From positions 25,872,528 to 25,936,527 of the forward strand of contig CM067298.1 in assembly GCA_034231615.1 (NCBI GenBank): a stretch of DNA of 64,000 nucleotides. The letters run 5' to 3'. The DNA is from Meghimatium bilineatum (lineage: Eukaryota; Mollusca; Gastropoda; Stylommatophora; Philomycidae). The notes below the pieces were generated by a model. The model saw only the letters and a list, made by a program, of their open reading frames with translations, was not told the origin of the DNA and did not search any database. How positions within the stretch are numbered: position 1 is the first letter of the stretch; the number at the start of each line of letters is the position of its first letter. This document shows, one piece after another, positions 26,001-38,000 of this stretch. The position numbers and the translations under genes are program-made.

Positions 26001-29000
26001 AAAAAAAAATGAAAATGTGTAGAGGATTGACTTCATTGTACTCAAGTTTCTCCATATGTGCACTGTTTCTCTCAACAGAGTAGCACTAAGCATGCCAAGT
26101 GCACTCCATAAAATAACAGCTTAAAAAATTTGATAAACAGCAACATCTGCAGAAATTGAGAGAAACAGCTCAAGTAACTATGTCATCAAGCTACTTACCT
26201 CCTTGTTCTTTTTCTTAATTTAATTTACTTTGTTTCCATGCACTGAGATGTCTTGGTAAAAACTTTTACCATTAAATTATGAATATAAACCCATCCGATT
26301 GTAGGCCGAGAACCTAATTATCACTTCCCAAAAGTGGAGAAAATGGAAGGTCCGACTATAGACCGACATCCCCAATACCGGCAATAATGAACTTCATCAT
26401 CATAAGAAAGAACCGACATGCTAAATGGAAATTAACACAAACTTTTGCAACTCTCAGAAAATGGCATTCCTTTCATTTGCTTCACTCACGTAACTTGAAT
26501 GAATCAAGGAATGAAACCCCGGTGGCTACTGTATTCTGGATCAATATATCCGAAAATAATGAATACCCGGTAGGCTGACTTCCCTATCCATGACTATAGA
26601 CGGTTTATGAGGTGGGAGACTTTGGGGAACAAAGTTTTTCCTGAAGGAATTGTCTGTGTTGGGTGTCTGAGCATTAGTGGAACAGCACTAGTGAATAGTA
26701 ATTACTACTTAACTATTATGTCACCGGCTTCTGACAGTGATGTTTAAGTGGGAAATGATGAAAGGCAAGACAGCAAGATCACGTTTGTTTTTATAAGATA
26801 CAGAAGAGTTTGAACTTTGTTCCTAGTTATGTTTACCGGTGTGGGGAGAATACGGTAATAAAATAATCATAACAGAGGATTGTGAAATTGATTCTTGTCT
26901 TCCACTAAATGTACAGTGGTTGGGGGAGGGAATCAATTACAGCGCAATTTTACTACAAAATGCCTATGATGTGTTGTGATTTGGAACCTCGTTTCAAATC
27001 TTCTATAAAGAAAGATTGCATTTAGTCACTTATCTGAATAGCATCACATAATGTGAGGGAAACTTGGATTGGTTGAGCCGATTGAAATGGGTAGGGCCAG
27101 TAGTCCATCTGCGGCCTCAGTGGGCTGGACTAATTAACAGAATATAAGGCTGACTTAGCTAGCCAAGAATACTGCACAAGTAGTTTAACTTCCAGTTCAT
27201 ACATTTTTATTGTTATTGTGATTTTATTCCTGTAAGTGTAAGCGGGAAACAGGAAGATGAATGGCCAGACAAAAACATGCCAGATCACTTTTGTTTTTAA
27301 AAGATACAGAAGAGTTTGAACTTTGTCTGACCTGTATGTTTACCTTATACAGTAATATAAACTGAGGCACAGCTCAGACAGTTTCACTATTGATTTCTCT
27401 CCCATTCCTCTCCCTCCAACACTGCCTAAGCGGCAAGGTTTTGGATGTCAAAAATGTGAGTGTTTGTGCAAGACTGTAGTATGAAGAGTAAGACCTCTGT
27501 ACAGAATTAATTAGGACTTCATTCTATGTTTCTTATTATTGTCTTGGTCAATATTTATATACTTGGAGTCCCATGTTAAAAAATGGCAAGACCGACCAGC
27601 AACAAGACATGCACAGAAATACTCAAAATCTGCCTTTGAGGTGTTGTTTTAAATTTTCTGTACACAGGTCTTATAGCCTAGTAGAAGGTCAGTAACTGTT
27701 GTAACATTTGCTTTACTGCAACAAGAAACTGTGTGACAGTGTTTAGATTACTGGTAGTTAGTGTTTCCCTACACAAACAAGACTAGGCTACCCATCAGCT
27801 TAGGCTATGGTATTTCATTTGTTTTTTCCACAGACCATTACTGTATATTGGTCAATAAATAACATCAGATACTGGTATACTTTTCTGACCAATTTCGATG
27901 ATCAATTGAAACCTTTATGATAGAAATATATGTACTATAAACAGTTAAAAAAACCGGTAATACCCATTGCTAAAAATAGCGCTTCTGGGAAATTTTGCTA
28001 TTTTGAAGGAAATATTGTATGATATATAGAAATTAATGTAATTAGAGGCCTAGTATTATGGTAAGTACGCTCTAGATTGCTGGTGAGCCCTAATCATTTT
28101 ATCCTGGCTTAATATATCCGGACATGTGACTGTAATTTTTTTTAAAGTGTTTTTCTCCTTTTTTTACTGTGATTTGGACGTAATATTTTTAAATTTGATC
28201 TTACTCTCGAAAATAAGCCGAGGAGTATAAGTCATCTCTGTTTTTTGTCCAAAAATTCTCGGGTTATACACAGAATTTAACGGTATATACAAATAATTTA
28301 ATAAGTCTGTTTTTTTCCCATTTGTTTATTGTATCTTGAAAATGGTCCTGTTTGGACAGCAATGTGGAAAATGTCCTTGTTATTGTGTTTATTGTTTAGT
28401 TTTTACATTATTTTTAAAAATGTGATTGTTAGTATATATTACAGAAACAGCATTACTTAATATAGTATTTATCGCTTATTTGGTCTGTTACTGCAGCACT
28501 CCCCACTTTCTCGGACAATCTCTGACATTTTGGTAATTTATACTTACCCCTTATCTTTTGCATGCACATCAGCACCATGTTGTAAGAGCAACTGAACTAT
28601 TCTTGTCCTGTTGTAGCCAGCAGCCAAATGTAAAGGGGTGGACTGAAAAACAAATCAAATACCATGTACGTGTAAATGTTCATGCAGTCTTACAATGGCT
28701 ACCTTAACCACCACTGAAAGATCAAGCTAGGAATATTATCAATACATGATAAATATTAGTAGATTTGTGTCTATTTTAAGAAGAGATAACACTTATTAAT
28801 TGATGGGGCCTGAATGGGGAGCAAAGATTAGTAACACTGTGACCTACCATGTATATGATATAAAGTGACTCAGGAGAATTGGATGCAGGGTCAGTTATCC
28901 CGCAGAAGGTCAAAGTGACCAGAATTGTGTTGGGTTGGAAAGTGCAAATATCGCAGCCAAAATACAATGCATTCCATTCCCAGGACCCCATCCTGCTAAC

Positions 29001-32000
29001 TGGCAGAGTTTAAAATGAATAAAGACAAACAAAAAAACATGATTATATTAGAGACAAGATTATAGATTACTATGAGTCATGATTCAATTACAATTAGCAC
29101 ATGTACAAAAAGTGACCAGTATTAAGCTTCTTTGAAAAGTCTTTTAACATATCTTGTCATAAATCCCAAGAGTGGGTTAATTTATTTCAAGGCACAATTT
29201 AAAAAAAAAAAAATCTGTACAGTACTTAGCAGTCGGGGCAAGCAGCTTTATTTCTTTGCCTAAATTAATCTCTTAATCCACAGACTATCAGATTGCTATA
29301 TTAATTAAATTTTAATAGTATCTTCTTCTTCAGCTTTCATTCTCAAACTCCCGCTGGATATCTCTTGTAGCAGGACAATGGTCCTACTAGATTTCCAGCA
29401 GGATGTAGTCCTGAGAATGGAAATGTGTTGTGTCACTGTTTTATTTGCACCAATGGCCCGACACATCCGTCTTCTGCAAAATTTTACTAGTATAATTTTA
29501 GACTATTCATGTTTAAAGTTGTTTTTAAACTACTTGGTTAATTTGTACAGCTCTGCAGCTTAGGGATACAATGCACAACTCAGTTGTTCACACGGTTGAG
29601 TATGCAGACTGTTCAGAAAGCAATGGCAACATACTAACTGTAAATATTGCCTAGAAAATCACTACACCGAGCAAATGATGGGTTAATCACTATGTCCTTA
29701 ATTGGATATGCTAAAACATTTAAAAAAAATTATATTAGTTTATCTATGTGATTTATGCAAATCACAGGATGTACAAAGAATTTTTTCTAAGAAATATAAA
29801 CATTTCTACATGTTAGTTGAAACACAACAATGTTAACACAAAAAAGTTACCAACCTTTCTGCCATCACTAGCGTGACAGTTGACATTAAGTGTTGTGAGA
29901 AGAGTCATCAACTGTTCCTCATTGCCACTGCGAGCTGCCTCCAGGAGTTCATCCTTCTTATATTCACCTGTCCACCACAAACGATTATCATAAAAATCTG
30001 TACAATTGAGCAAGTTTTCTAGGTTAGCATAATTCAGAATAAACTAAGAACATAATTTCATTTAGCCACCTGCAGAAAATCTACATGTAAATGACTAATG
30101 TTGCATTCATGGCTTTTCTAGAAATTATCTTTCCATTAGCACTCTCTTTAGTTTGATGGTAGGTGTGAAACAGACATTAAAAGGATAATAGGAATGACTA
30201 AAAGTACTTTCAATGATGTGAGGAAAATATTAACACCTACAGAAATCACAAACTAAAAAATGAGAATTATAAAATGCTACATTTATTTTACATTAATGTA
30301 TGGATAGAAACATGGTTAATGAACAAACAACTTTAAACATAATTTATGCCTTTAAGATATTGATATATAGATGAATATATGAAAAGAAATTGAGTTCTGA
30401 CAACACTTCATATGAAAAAAAATAATAACAGAAATAAAAATAAAATAAAGTACGAGGCGTGTTCAAATGAAAACGGGACTTGTTACACCACGCGTGATAG
30501 AGCGCACTGATATTGATGACATTTTGCACTAGTAATGAGTATCCAATAATTTACATACGGTCACGTGTTCATCTTCCCAGCATGCATATGTGCTGCAGAA
30601 GACTGTTAACAATATGGCGGGTGTGATTCCGAACCCGTCCAAAGTGAATCAGCGTGCTGTGATCCAGTTTCTTTCATTTGAAGGATGTCAAGCAGTAGAC
30701 ATTCATCGGAGAATGAAGGCAGCATATGGTGACAAATGTTTGTCGAGGACCAGAGTGATGGAGTGGGTGCGTATGTTTAAAGACGGACGTGAGTTAACGG
30801 CAGATCTTGCACGGCCAGGTCAGGCGCATATTGTTGCAACAGAAGAAGCCATAGCCGTGCTTGATAAAGCAGTACTGACTGACCATCAAGGCTAAGCGAC
30901 CAGGCAGACTTTCTCAAGGTGTGATTCTTCTCCACGACAACGCTCGTCCGCACGTCGCAAAAATTGTGCAGGAAACATTGGCAAAGAAGAATTGGGAAGT
31001 TCTTCATCACCCAGCCTATAGTCCCGATTTATCCCCGTGTGATTTCCATTTGTTCGGACCGTTGAAGAAAGCACTAAAGGGACAGCGATTCAACAGCGAC
31101 GCAGACGTGAAGACAGCGGTGACCACATGGTTCAGAGAACAGCCACGCAACTTTTTCTCGGACGGCATTCGACGTCTACCTAAACAGTGGGATGCTTGCC
31201 TAAATGCATACGGAGATTTTTTCTGATGAACCCAGGTGCATTCTTATTCACAAGTGGTTGCTTTGTTCAATTCCGTTGAAAATATTAAATTGCGTATGAT
31301 ACTTTTTAAATAAATCCACAAGTCCCGTTTTCATTTGAACACGCCTCGTATTTTGAACATATTAAAATACATGACACCTTTTTGGAGATATTTGATGGTA
31401 GAATTTAGGGGAGGTGGATACACATGGTAGGGAAATATCAAGAGATGGACAAGTTTCAGTCTAGCAGAGTGCACCATACTGGTACAGCATACCTTTCCAC
31501 CAAGTACCAAATCATTTCTTCATTTTGTCAATAGAAACTTCAATGTCTCATCATCTATTTGATGTGTCCTTTACAAAACATTGTCCTCTCTGTAAGCTTC
31601 TTGGTTCTGACAAGCTGAACCCCTTCCACTTCTAGTATCATGTTCAGAAGGTATTCGATATCCTGTGTCCATCGTAGTCTTGGTCTGCCTCTTTTTCTCT
31701 TTCTTGAAACTTTTCCTTCCATGATTAATCTTTCTAAACCATTGTCTTTTATACGTCAAAATACATTAGCTTGCATTTTTTGATAGTTTTGGCAAACCAG
31801 CCTACTTCTATGTTCAGGTCTTTGGGGACATCTGCATTGGTTTGCAATCTCCTGTGGTGTTGATGGTTGACCCGAGATATTCAAAATTGCTGCCATTTTC
31901 TAGCTGCTCTTTGTCAATGACCATTGTAGATGTGTTCCTTTCTATTGATATACATTAAATTTGTATTTTTTGCATTGAGGAAAAAATTGTGTTCCTTGCT

Positions 32001-35000
32001 ATGATGCTCAATTGACATAATCATGTATTCTAAACCTGTGGAGCTTCTTGATATTAGGGTGGTGTCACCTAATTTCTGGAATCTCATGTCATTCAATATT
32101 AAGAGATTGAAACTGATCATAATGTGGGTTTTAAGGTGCAGTTTATTGTCTCATTCCATACAGGGCCAAAGTAATCCAAAAGCCATGCTTAACACTTTAC
32201 TGACCAACGTTGAATTTACATTCTAGAACCTTGGTGATTAATTTCAACGATTATAGAAACCGCAATGATACATCAGAAATACGGCAATTGTAGCAATACT
32301 GTTACTAAAAATAGCACTACCGGGAAAGCACATTGTTCCAAAATGGTGGCACCTGTGAAATAGCTTTGTAATTTACAGTTTGGCTCAGATGTGTGATTTA
32401 ATATTATAAGGGTAGAGCCCGCCGAAGACAGATGTGTTGGGCCATTGGCGCAAATAAAACGGCAACACAACACATTTCCATTCTCTGGACTACATCCAAC
32501 TGGAAATCTTGTAAAAATCATTGTCTTGTTACAAGAGAAATCCAGTGGGAATTTGAGAATGAACGCTGAAGAAGAAGAATAAAGGTAGAGAAAATGTATA
32601 AATAACCAAACTGTCAGAGGATATCCAACAAGGTGGAGAGTGCCTCAATATAAAAACCAAGAAGCAGTAACTAGGATAATGTACTATTGTTACTGGTTTA
32701 ACTAATACCTAACAAATAATACAACTAATGTAAAATAGAAATAACAGAAAACAAAAGAACAAGGATTTTTTCTACATTACTGTCCAACAGGGACCAATTA
32801 TTATCAAGAAACAAACACCAATGAAATATACACACACAAAATAAAACTAAAATACAGAGAGATGGTTTCACCATCTCTATCTCGCTGTATTAGAAACAAA
32901 AAAATAATGAAAGATCAAATAACTTTTGTTTATTTCATTTGTGTTTGTATCTTGATAAAGATCCCAGTTGGATCGTAATGTAGAAAAAGTCCTTGTTCCT
33001 TTGTTTTCTGTTATTTTTATTTTAAAATTTTGTTTTTTAATTCATAGCATATCCTATTCAGGACGTAGCCATCAATCCAGCATTTTTTCCTGTAGTGATT
33101 TTCTAGGCAATATAAATAGTTCAGTAGTGTGCCATTGTTTTCTGATCGGTCCGGATGCACAATAGCCTGTGGCGAGGATTTAACTCGGTACCTTGGCCAT
33201 TACAGACATGCTCTGTACCACTACTCCACAGAGCTGGACAATTTCTATTTTACATTAGTTTTATTATTTGTTAGTTATTAGTTGAACCAGTAACAATAGT
33301 ACATTATCCTATTATCCTAGTTATCGGAGGAGAACATGGAAACTGTAAATCATCCTGGTGGGCCAATAACAATTGCTTGGTAGTCTAGATTTGGCAAGCA
33401 GGCCATATTCTGCCCACCCCTGATATCTGATGTGTATAAAGCTGTAGACATTTTAATGTGCACAAGAAATATCAGTAAAAAACTTAAATTGTATCATTTA
33501 TTATGACTGCACTGGAGTCACAGCAAGCTAAAAACTAATGTTAACTACAATACATATCTTCAAAATCAAGGATAATACCTGTAAGAACAGCTTTGGCTGT
33601 TGGGTCTGCTAAATCAAGAGCTGTTTTGCCATCTGTGTTACGTATGTTTGGATCTGCTCCATTCTGCAGTAAAACTTGTAAAGAAAGTAAAAGCATCAGA
33701 AAATTTTACCAAATAAGAAAGTGTTTTTAAATTCTGAAGCAATCACAATTAATATGTTTGTGTCACCATTAACACAGTAGAAACATAACTTAATGATGAT
33801 TCTTCTATGTGACATCTTTTACAGGATGTTATCTGTAAGATTCTTGAATCAAATGGTTCTATTGTTATCCTGTGTCCATCAACATCTTGTGATGATTCTT
33901 TTTCACTTTTTAAGTCATTATCATTTCTTGGCATTTTATGACATTGCACTACAAAGATATGCTGAGAATGGGGCAGTGGGGCAAAATCATCAACACCAGG
34001 CTTCAGACTGGATAACTTGATTTACTCAATGAACAAGGTGCACATCTTTAATTGAGTTGCCTGAAGCAGTTTACATTTGGAAATTATTCTAGAATCTTTA
34101 AAATTCAAAACAAATTATCTATCCTGCTTATGACTACATCAGAGCTCAAAGATAAACAAGAGACAGGCTTAAAAACAAAGATGTGTACACAAACTCTCCT
34201 TACCAATACAAACATCTATTTTTCCTTTTATGGCAGCTTCATGTAGAGGAGTGTAGTTCCAGTTGTCTCGTACATTTGGATCTCCCCCATGTCGAAGAAG
34301 CAAATTGACAACTTCTGCATGTCCAAATGAACATGCATTATGTAGCGGTATCAGTCCCCCATCGTCTCTCGCATGAACATTGGCTCCACACTCGAGTAAA
34401 TGTTCCACAACATCTTTCCGTCCAAATCCTAAAATATTTTTAAAAAATATTGAAATTTTGGCTAATTGTAAAACAATGAAAATTTATAATAGTAATAATA
34501 AAACCCATAACCCACATCAGGATCACATGTCACTGAGACATATGGTGCAGAAAGATCACATATTTCTATTTTTCACCATCCTGAGTTTGGAAACGTTATA
34601 CCCTGTTCAGTCTTTAATATTATCCCAGTCATGTCTTCTGTCCACTTCATCTTTTTCTACTCTCCTACTTGTCATCAAGGAATGTCTCATCATGTGCCGG
34701 TACCACTGGAGTTTACTCATTAAGTTTCATGATTGTTAACAGTGGATCTTGTGTTTTTCTGTGGCCATTTCATTATGGGAGTTTATGAGAGGATTTGGGT
34801 ACCACCTTATGAAAGCAAGCCCACTGAATTGTCCTATAAACTGATGAATCCCCAAAAAAACTAAGTCACATTATGCTTCTCTTCATACATTTGATATTGC
34901 AGCAGTCTAAAATCTTTACACATTCCTCTCTTGTATTTCTTAGAGAAAAATGTCAGATCACTTCAAATGTCTGCTTTTTAAAATCTTATGCAGGTTACAT

Positions 35001-38000
35001 CAGGTTTACATTTTCTTTCTCTAAAGTTTTCATATAACAGAAGGTTTGTTGATATCTAGATGTATCTTAGTAACAACATGTAAAAGTCACAATGCTCAAC
35101 ACGTTAATGTATGAAGTGACCAGCAGTTGCAGTTTAAGTTCACAATGAAGTTCTTTTTCTTTCATTCACTATTCACAATGAATAAATTCAAGTAAGTTAA
35201 CATTATGGTACTATTACTAGAAGTGAAGAAACAGATAAAAAAAGAATGAAACCCACAAGATGGTCAGGTCAGAGGAGGTTCAGAAAAAAAGACCGTCTTA
35301 AATCTATGGATTGGCTATTTCTTCAGCTTTCATTTCAAACTCCTGCTGGATTTCTCTTGTAACAGGACAATGGTCCTACAAGATTTCCAATTGGATGTAG
35401 TCCAGAGAATGGAAATGTGTTGCCACCATTTTATTTGTGCCAATAGCCCAACATATCCGTCTTTGGTGGAGATTGGCTACTGTAATGATTCAGGCCTTAA
35501 ATAACAAGCCAACATTCTGCAGAGATTGGTGTTTTTGCTGTTTTCATTTAAACCAGTATACAGTGCACAGTTTCTAAATGTTACTCAGATCTGAGTGAAC
35601 CAGGTGGCAACAGGAGCTGGCTATTTATGTGAGAAAAGGTCTTCTCACACAAGCCTTGATATTGATACCTGTGATCCTGAAGGTCTGGAACTTTGTGGGA
35701 TAGACATTTTAATTTGTGATCATATATGAAGAATATATAAACTATAAAACCAACTTACACCACTCTTTAATATATAAAACCAACTTACACCACTCTTTAA
35801 TATATAAAACCAACTTACACCACTCTTTAATATATAAAACCAACTTACACCACTCTTTAATATATAAAACCAACTTACACCACTCTTTAATATATAGATC
35901 ATATATGGAGAATATATAAACTATAAAACCAACACACCACTCTTTAATAAAGACTACTGAGATTTCACTGAGATGCTGCTTAGGTGCCCCAAAGCAAGTG
36001 ACAAAACAGACTAACATTTTATCACAGGAATGAGAAAATATCAAAAGCCAAGGCATTGCTTTGAGCCAGGCGTACAAAATGATGAATTATCAATTTTTAA
36101 CTATGGTTTCTAAACAAGAATACTTTCCAGATACAAAGACATTTTGTCTTTAACAAGCACTTATCTCTTGCCTACTCTCAATTTTCTTTCAATGAAACAT
36201 CTTTAGAACACACATGTAAGGGGTCATCTACTTTGCATTGTGGTACTGACCAAAGATAAAGCATCACAACAGTGAAAACTCAACCCTATATTCTAATATA
36301 CATGTTCCATTAATCATATGTCACTGTGTAAATTCTGACAGTTGCATCAAAAGATGAACAGGAGGAGAGAAAATGAGTCAATCCCCAATCTATGCAATTT
36401 ATCAAACAAAACACTGTAACATCTGAGACAAAAGGAGAGGTGCTTTTTTCTACCAGGGGTTTCCTCATCTCCACCTAATTCAGATGAACAAATGAGATAA
36501 CAATGACTCAAGAGATGTGTAGAGTTCTTTGTGACACTACCAACATTTACTAGCACACTTCTCATGTGTGACTTTCAGTCAAGGTTTCAAAAGATCCAAA
36601 TACATTAGTGGATGCCATCAATAAATGCTTCCAAACTTCAAGGTCTTCATTTTCTGTGTATGTTCACTCTAACTTCTGCTGGTTATCAGGATGTAGTCCA
36701 TGAGAACAGAATGTACCTGTGTGTCATGGTATACAGCTTGACTGTGATATCTGAGCATGTTAGTGTGTCAAGATTTTACATGATCTATTACCTTGACATG
36801 CAGGGTTGTTCTAGATAATAATAGAGCAGCCACAATTGCTTTCAAAGCGTCTATAGTTAGAGAGTTAAAGATGGTTATGGAGGATACATTGAAGTAGCTT
36901 AGTAACTGTCTGTTGAATGAGGACACTGCAGTTGATAATGCTTCTATACTGCAATTGAAGAAATGTATGCAGCAAACAACACAAGTAGGACTGAACCATG
37001 TGCCAAAGTAAGGAGAGTTTCTTAATCAGAAAGTGATGAGAGTTATCAGCCTGCATACCCTAGAGCATCTGATGTATGATATTCAGCATAAACTAGTCTG
37101 CAAGAAGCATTAGGCCTGGTCATTAACCAATAGTCAAAGGAGCAGTTCAAAGAAAATGATTCTAAATATATCGGCTAATATAATATTGACTACTGGTTAT
37201 AAACTGACAATACTGCACTCCAAGCAGTCCGTGAGTCCTATAGGTGTACAATCTTCCCCAGGAGATGTCAAAGATTATGCATGCTAATGGTTCCTATGGT
37301 TCACTGGTTAGGTGTTTCTCAGCTCTAGTATTACAACAATTAATACCAACTCCCCTAATCACATCCTAGATACTTAATTGCCTCTAATGCTATCCATGGT
37401 CAGTGAGTATTACCATTCTTTGTTCCACTGTTGGGTCCCAGTAACACACAAGTGATGAAAATATAAATAATGGAGATAAAATATGCAAAGACATAAAGTC
37501 CTGAGACTTTGGTGGAGATCTTACTAGTATAAATAACCAAACTGTCAGAGGATAACCAACAAGGTGGAAAGTGTCACAGTAACAAAACAAAGAAACAATA
37601 AATAATATGTTAATGTAATACTGTTATTACATAATCTAGCTACCAAATAGTGAAACAACGTAAAAACTAAATACCGGGGTACCCAATAATAAACAAAGGC
37701 ACAAATACATTTTTAACATTGTGGTCCAACAGGGAACCTCCATCACACTACAAATACAAAACAACAACTTACTTATGTATTAAAACTGCACAGAGACATC
37801 TCTGTAGTAAAGTAACTTAAAAATCATGATGTAAAATAAAGTCCTTGTTCTTGTGTTTAATGTTATTTCTTTTTACATTGGTTTCACTAATTGGTAGTTA
37901 GATTATCTAGTAACAATTTTACATTAACATTATTCAAGATCTTACTAGGTGGAGGGGTTAAATGCTGTGAAAGAGTAAAACATATAAATGAGAAGGATGC

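Larger units (their letters stand above)
21541..28547 (-). other. Tankyrase intron 5
   Basis: Holds LINE fragments (22014-23095), SINE-2 and SINE-1 copies, a hairpin at 24864-24960, a hAT MITE and a 2.0-kb pogo-like element (26269-28283). Nothing was recognised in 21620-22010, 23110-23590, 23890-24400, 24600-24850, 25630-26020 and 28290-28547, apart from short shared repeats noted elsewhere. Confidence 0.8.
28643..29854 (-). other. Tankyrase intron 4
   Basis: Holds a SINE-2 copy (about 28800-29020), a SINE-1 copy (29322-29479) and a partial tRNA-SINE (29585-29725). In 29030-29300 nothing was recognised. Confidence 0.8.
30453..31348 (+). mobile_element. Mariner element with perfect TIRs and internal deletion
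   Basis: 896 bp between duplicated TA sites (30451-30452 and 31349-31350). The terminal inverted repeats, beginning CGAGGCGTGTTCAAATGAAA, are identical for at least 30 bp, so it is young. The transposase is interrupted: an N-terminal part and a C-terminal part are joined with the middle missing, so it cannot supply its own transposase. Confidence 0.95.
30170..31485 (+). mobile_element. RTE-like LINE fragment (copy 4), split by mariner
   Basis: Left part 30170-30450 corresponds to the AGGATAATAGGAATGACTAA to GAAATAAAAATAAAAT region of copies 1 and 2. Right part 31351-31485 resumes with TTTTGAACATATTAAAATAC, ATGACACC and the CAAGTTTCAGTCTAGCAGAG segment. Removing the mariner and one TA restores a continuous match, so the LINE was there first. 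Confidence 0.8.
29968..33578 (-). other. Tankyrase intron 3
   Basis: Holds an RTE-like LINE fragment split by a mariner element, a second LINE fragment on the minus strand, a SINE-1 copy, a fold-back element with a tRNA-SINE inserted, and a hAT-like terminus near 33370-33421. Little sequence is left unexplained. Confidence 0.85.

Noticed and set aside
29848-29853. Alternative donor GTAACT for exon 4
   Set aside because: It would add 4 nt and break the frame with exon 5; the GTTGGT donor keeps protein and phase in line with the family.
34380-34739. 119-codon plus-strand frame
   Set aside because: It is antisense to the end of exon 2 and to a LINE relic; no motif.
35716-36077. Frames of 60-111 codons made of repeated 10-residue units
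   Set aside because: They are translations of the 30-bp minisatellite, whose unit length keeps frames open; no start context or homologue is apparent.
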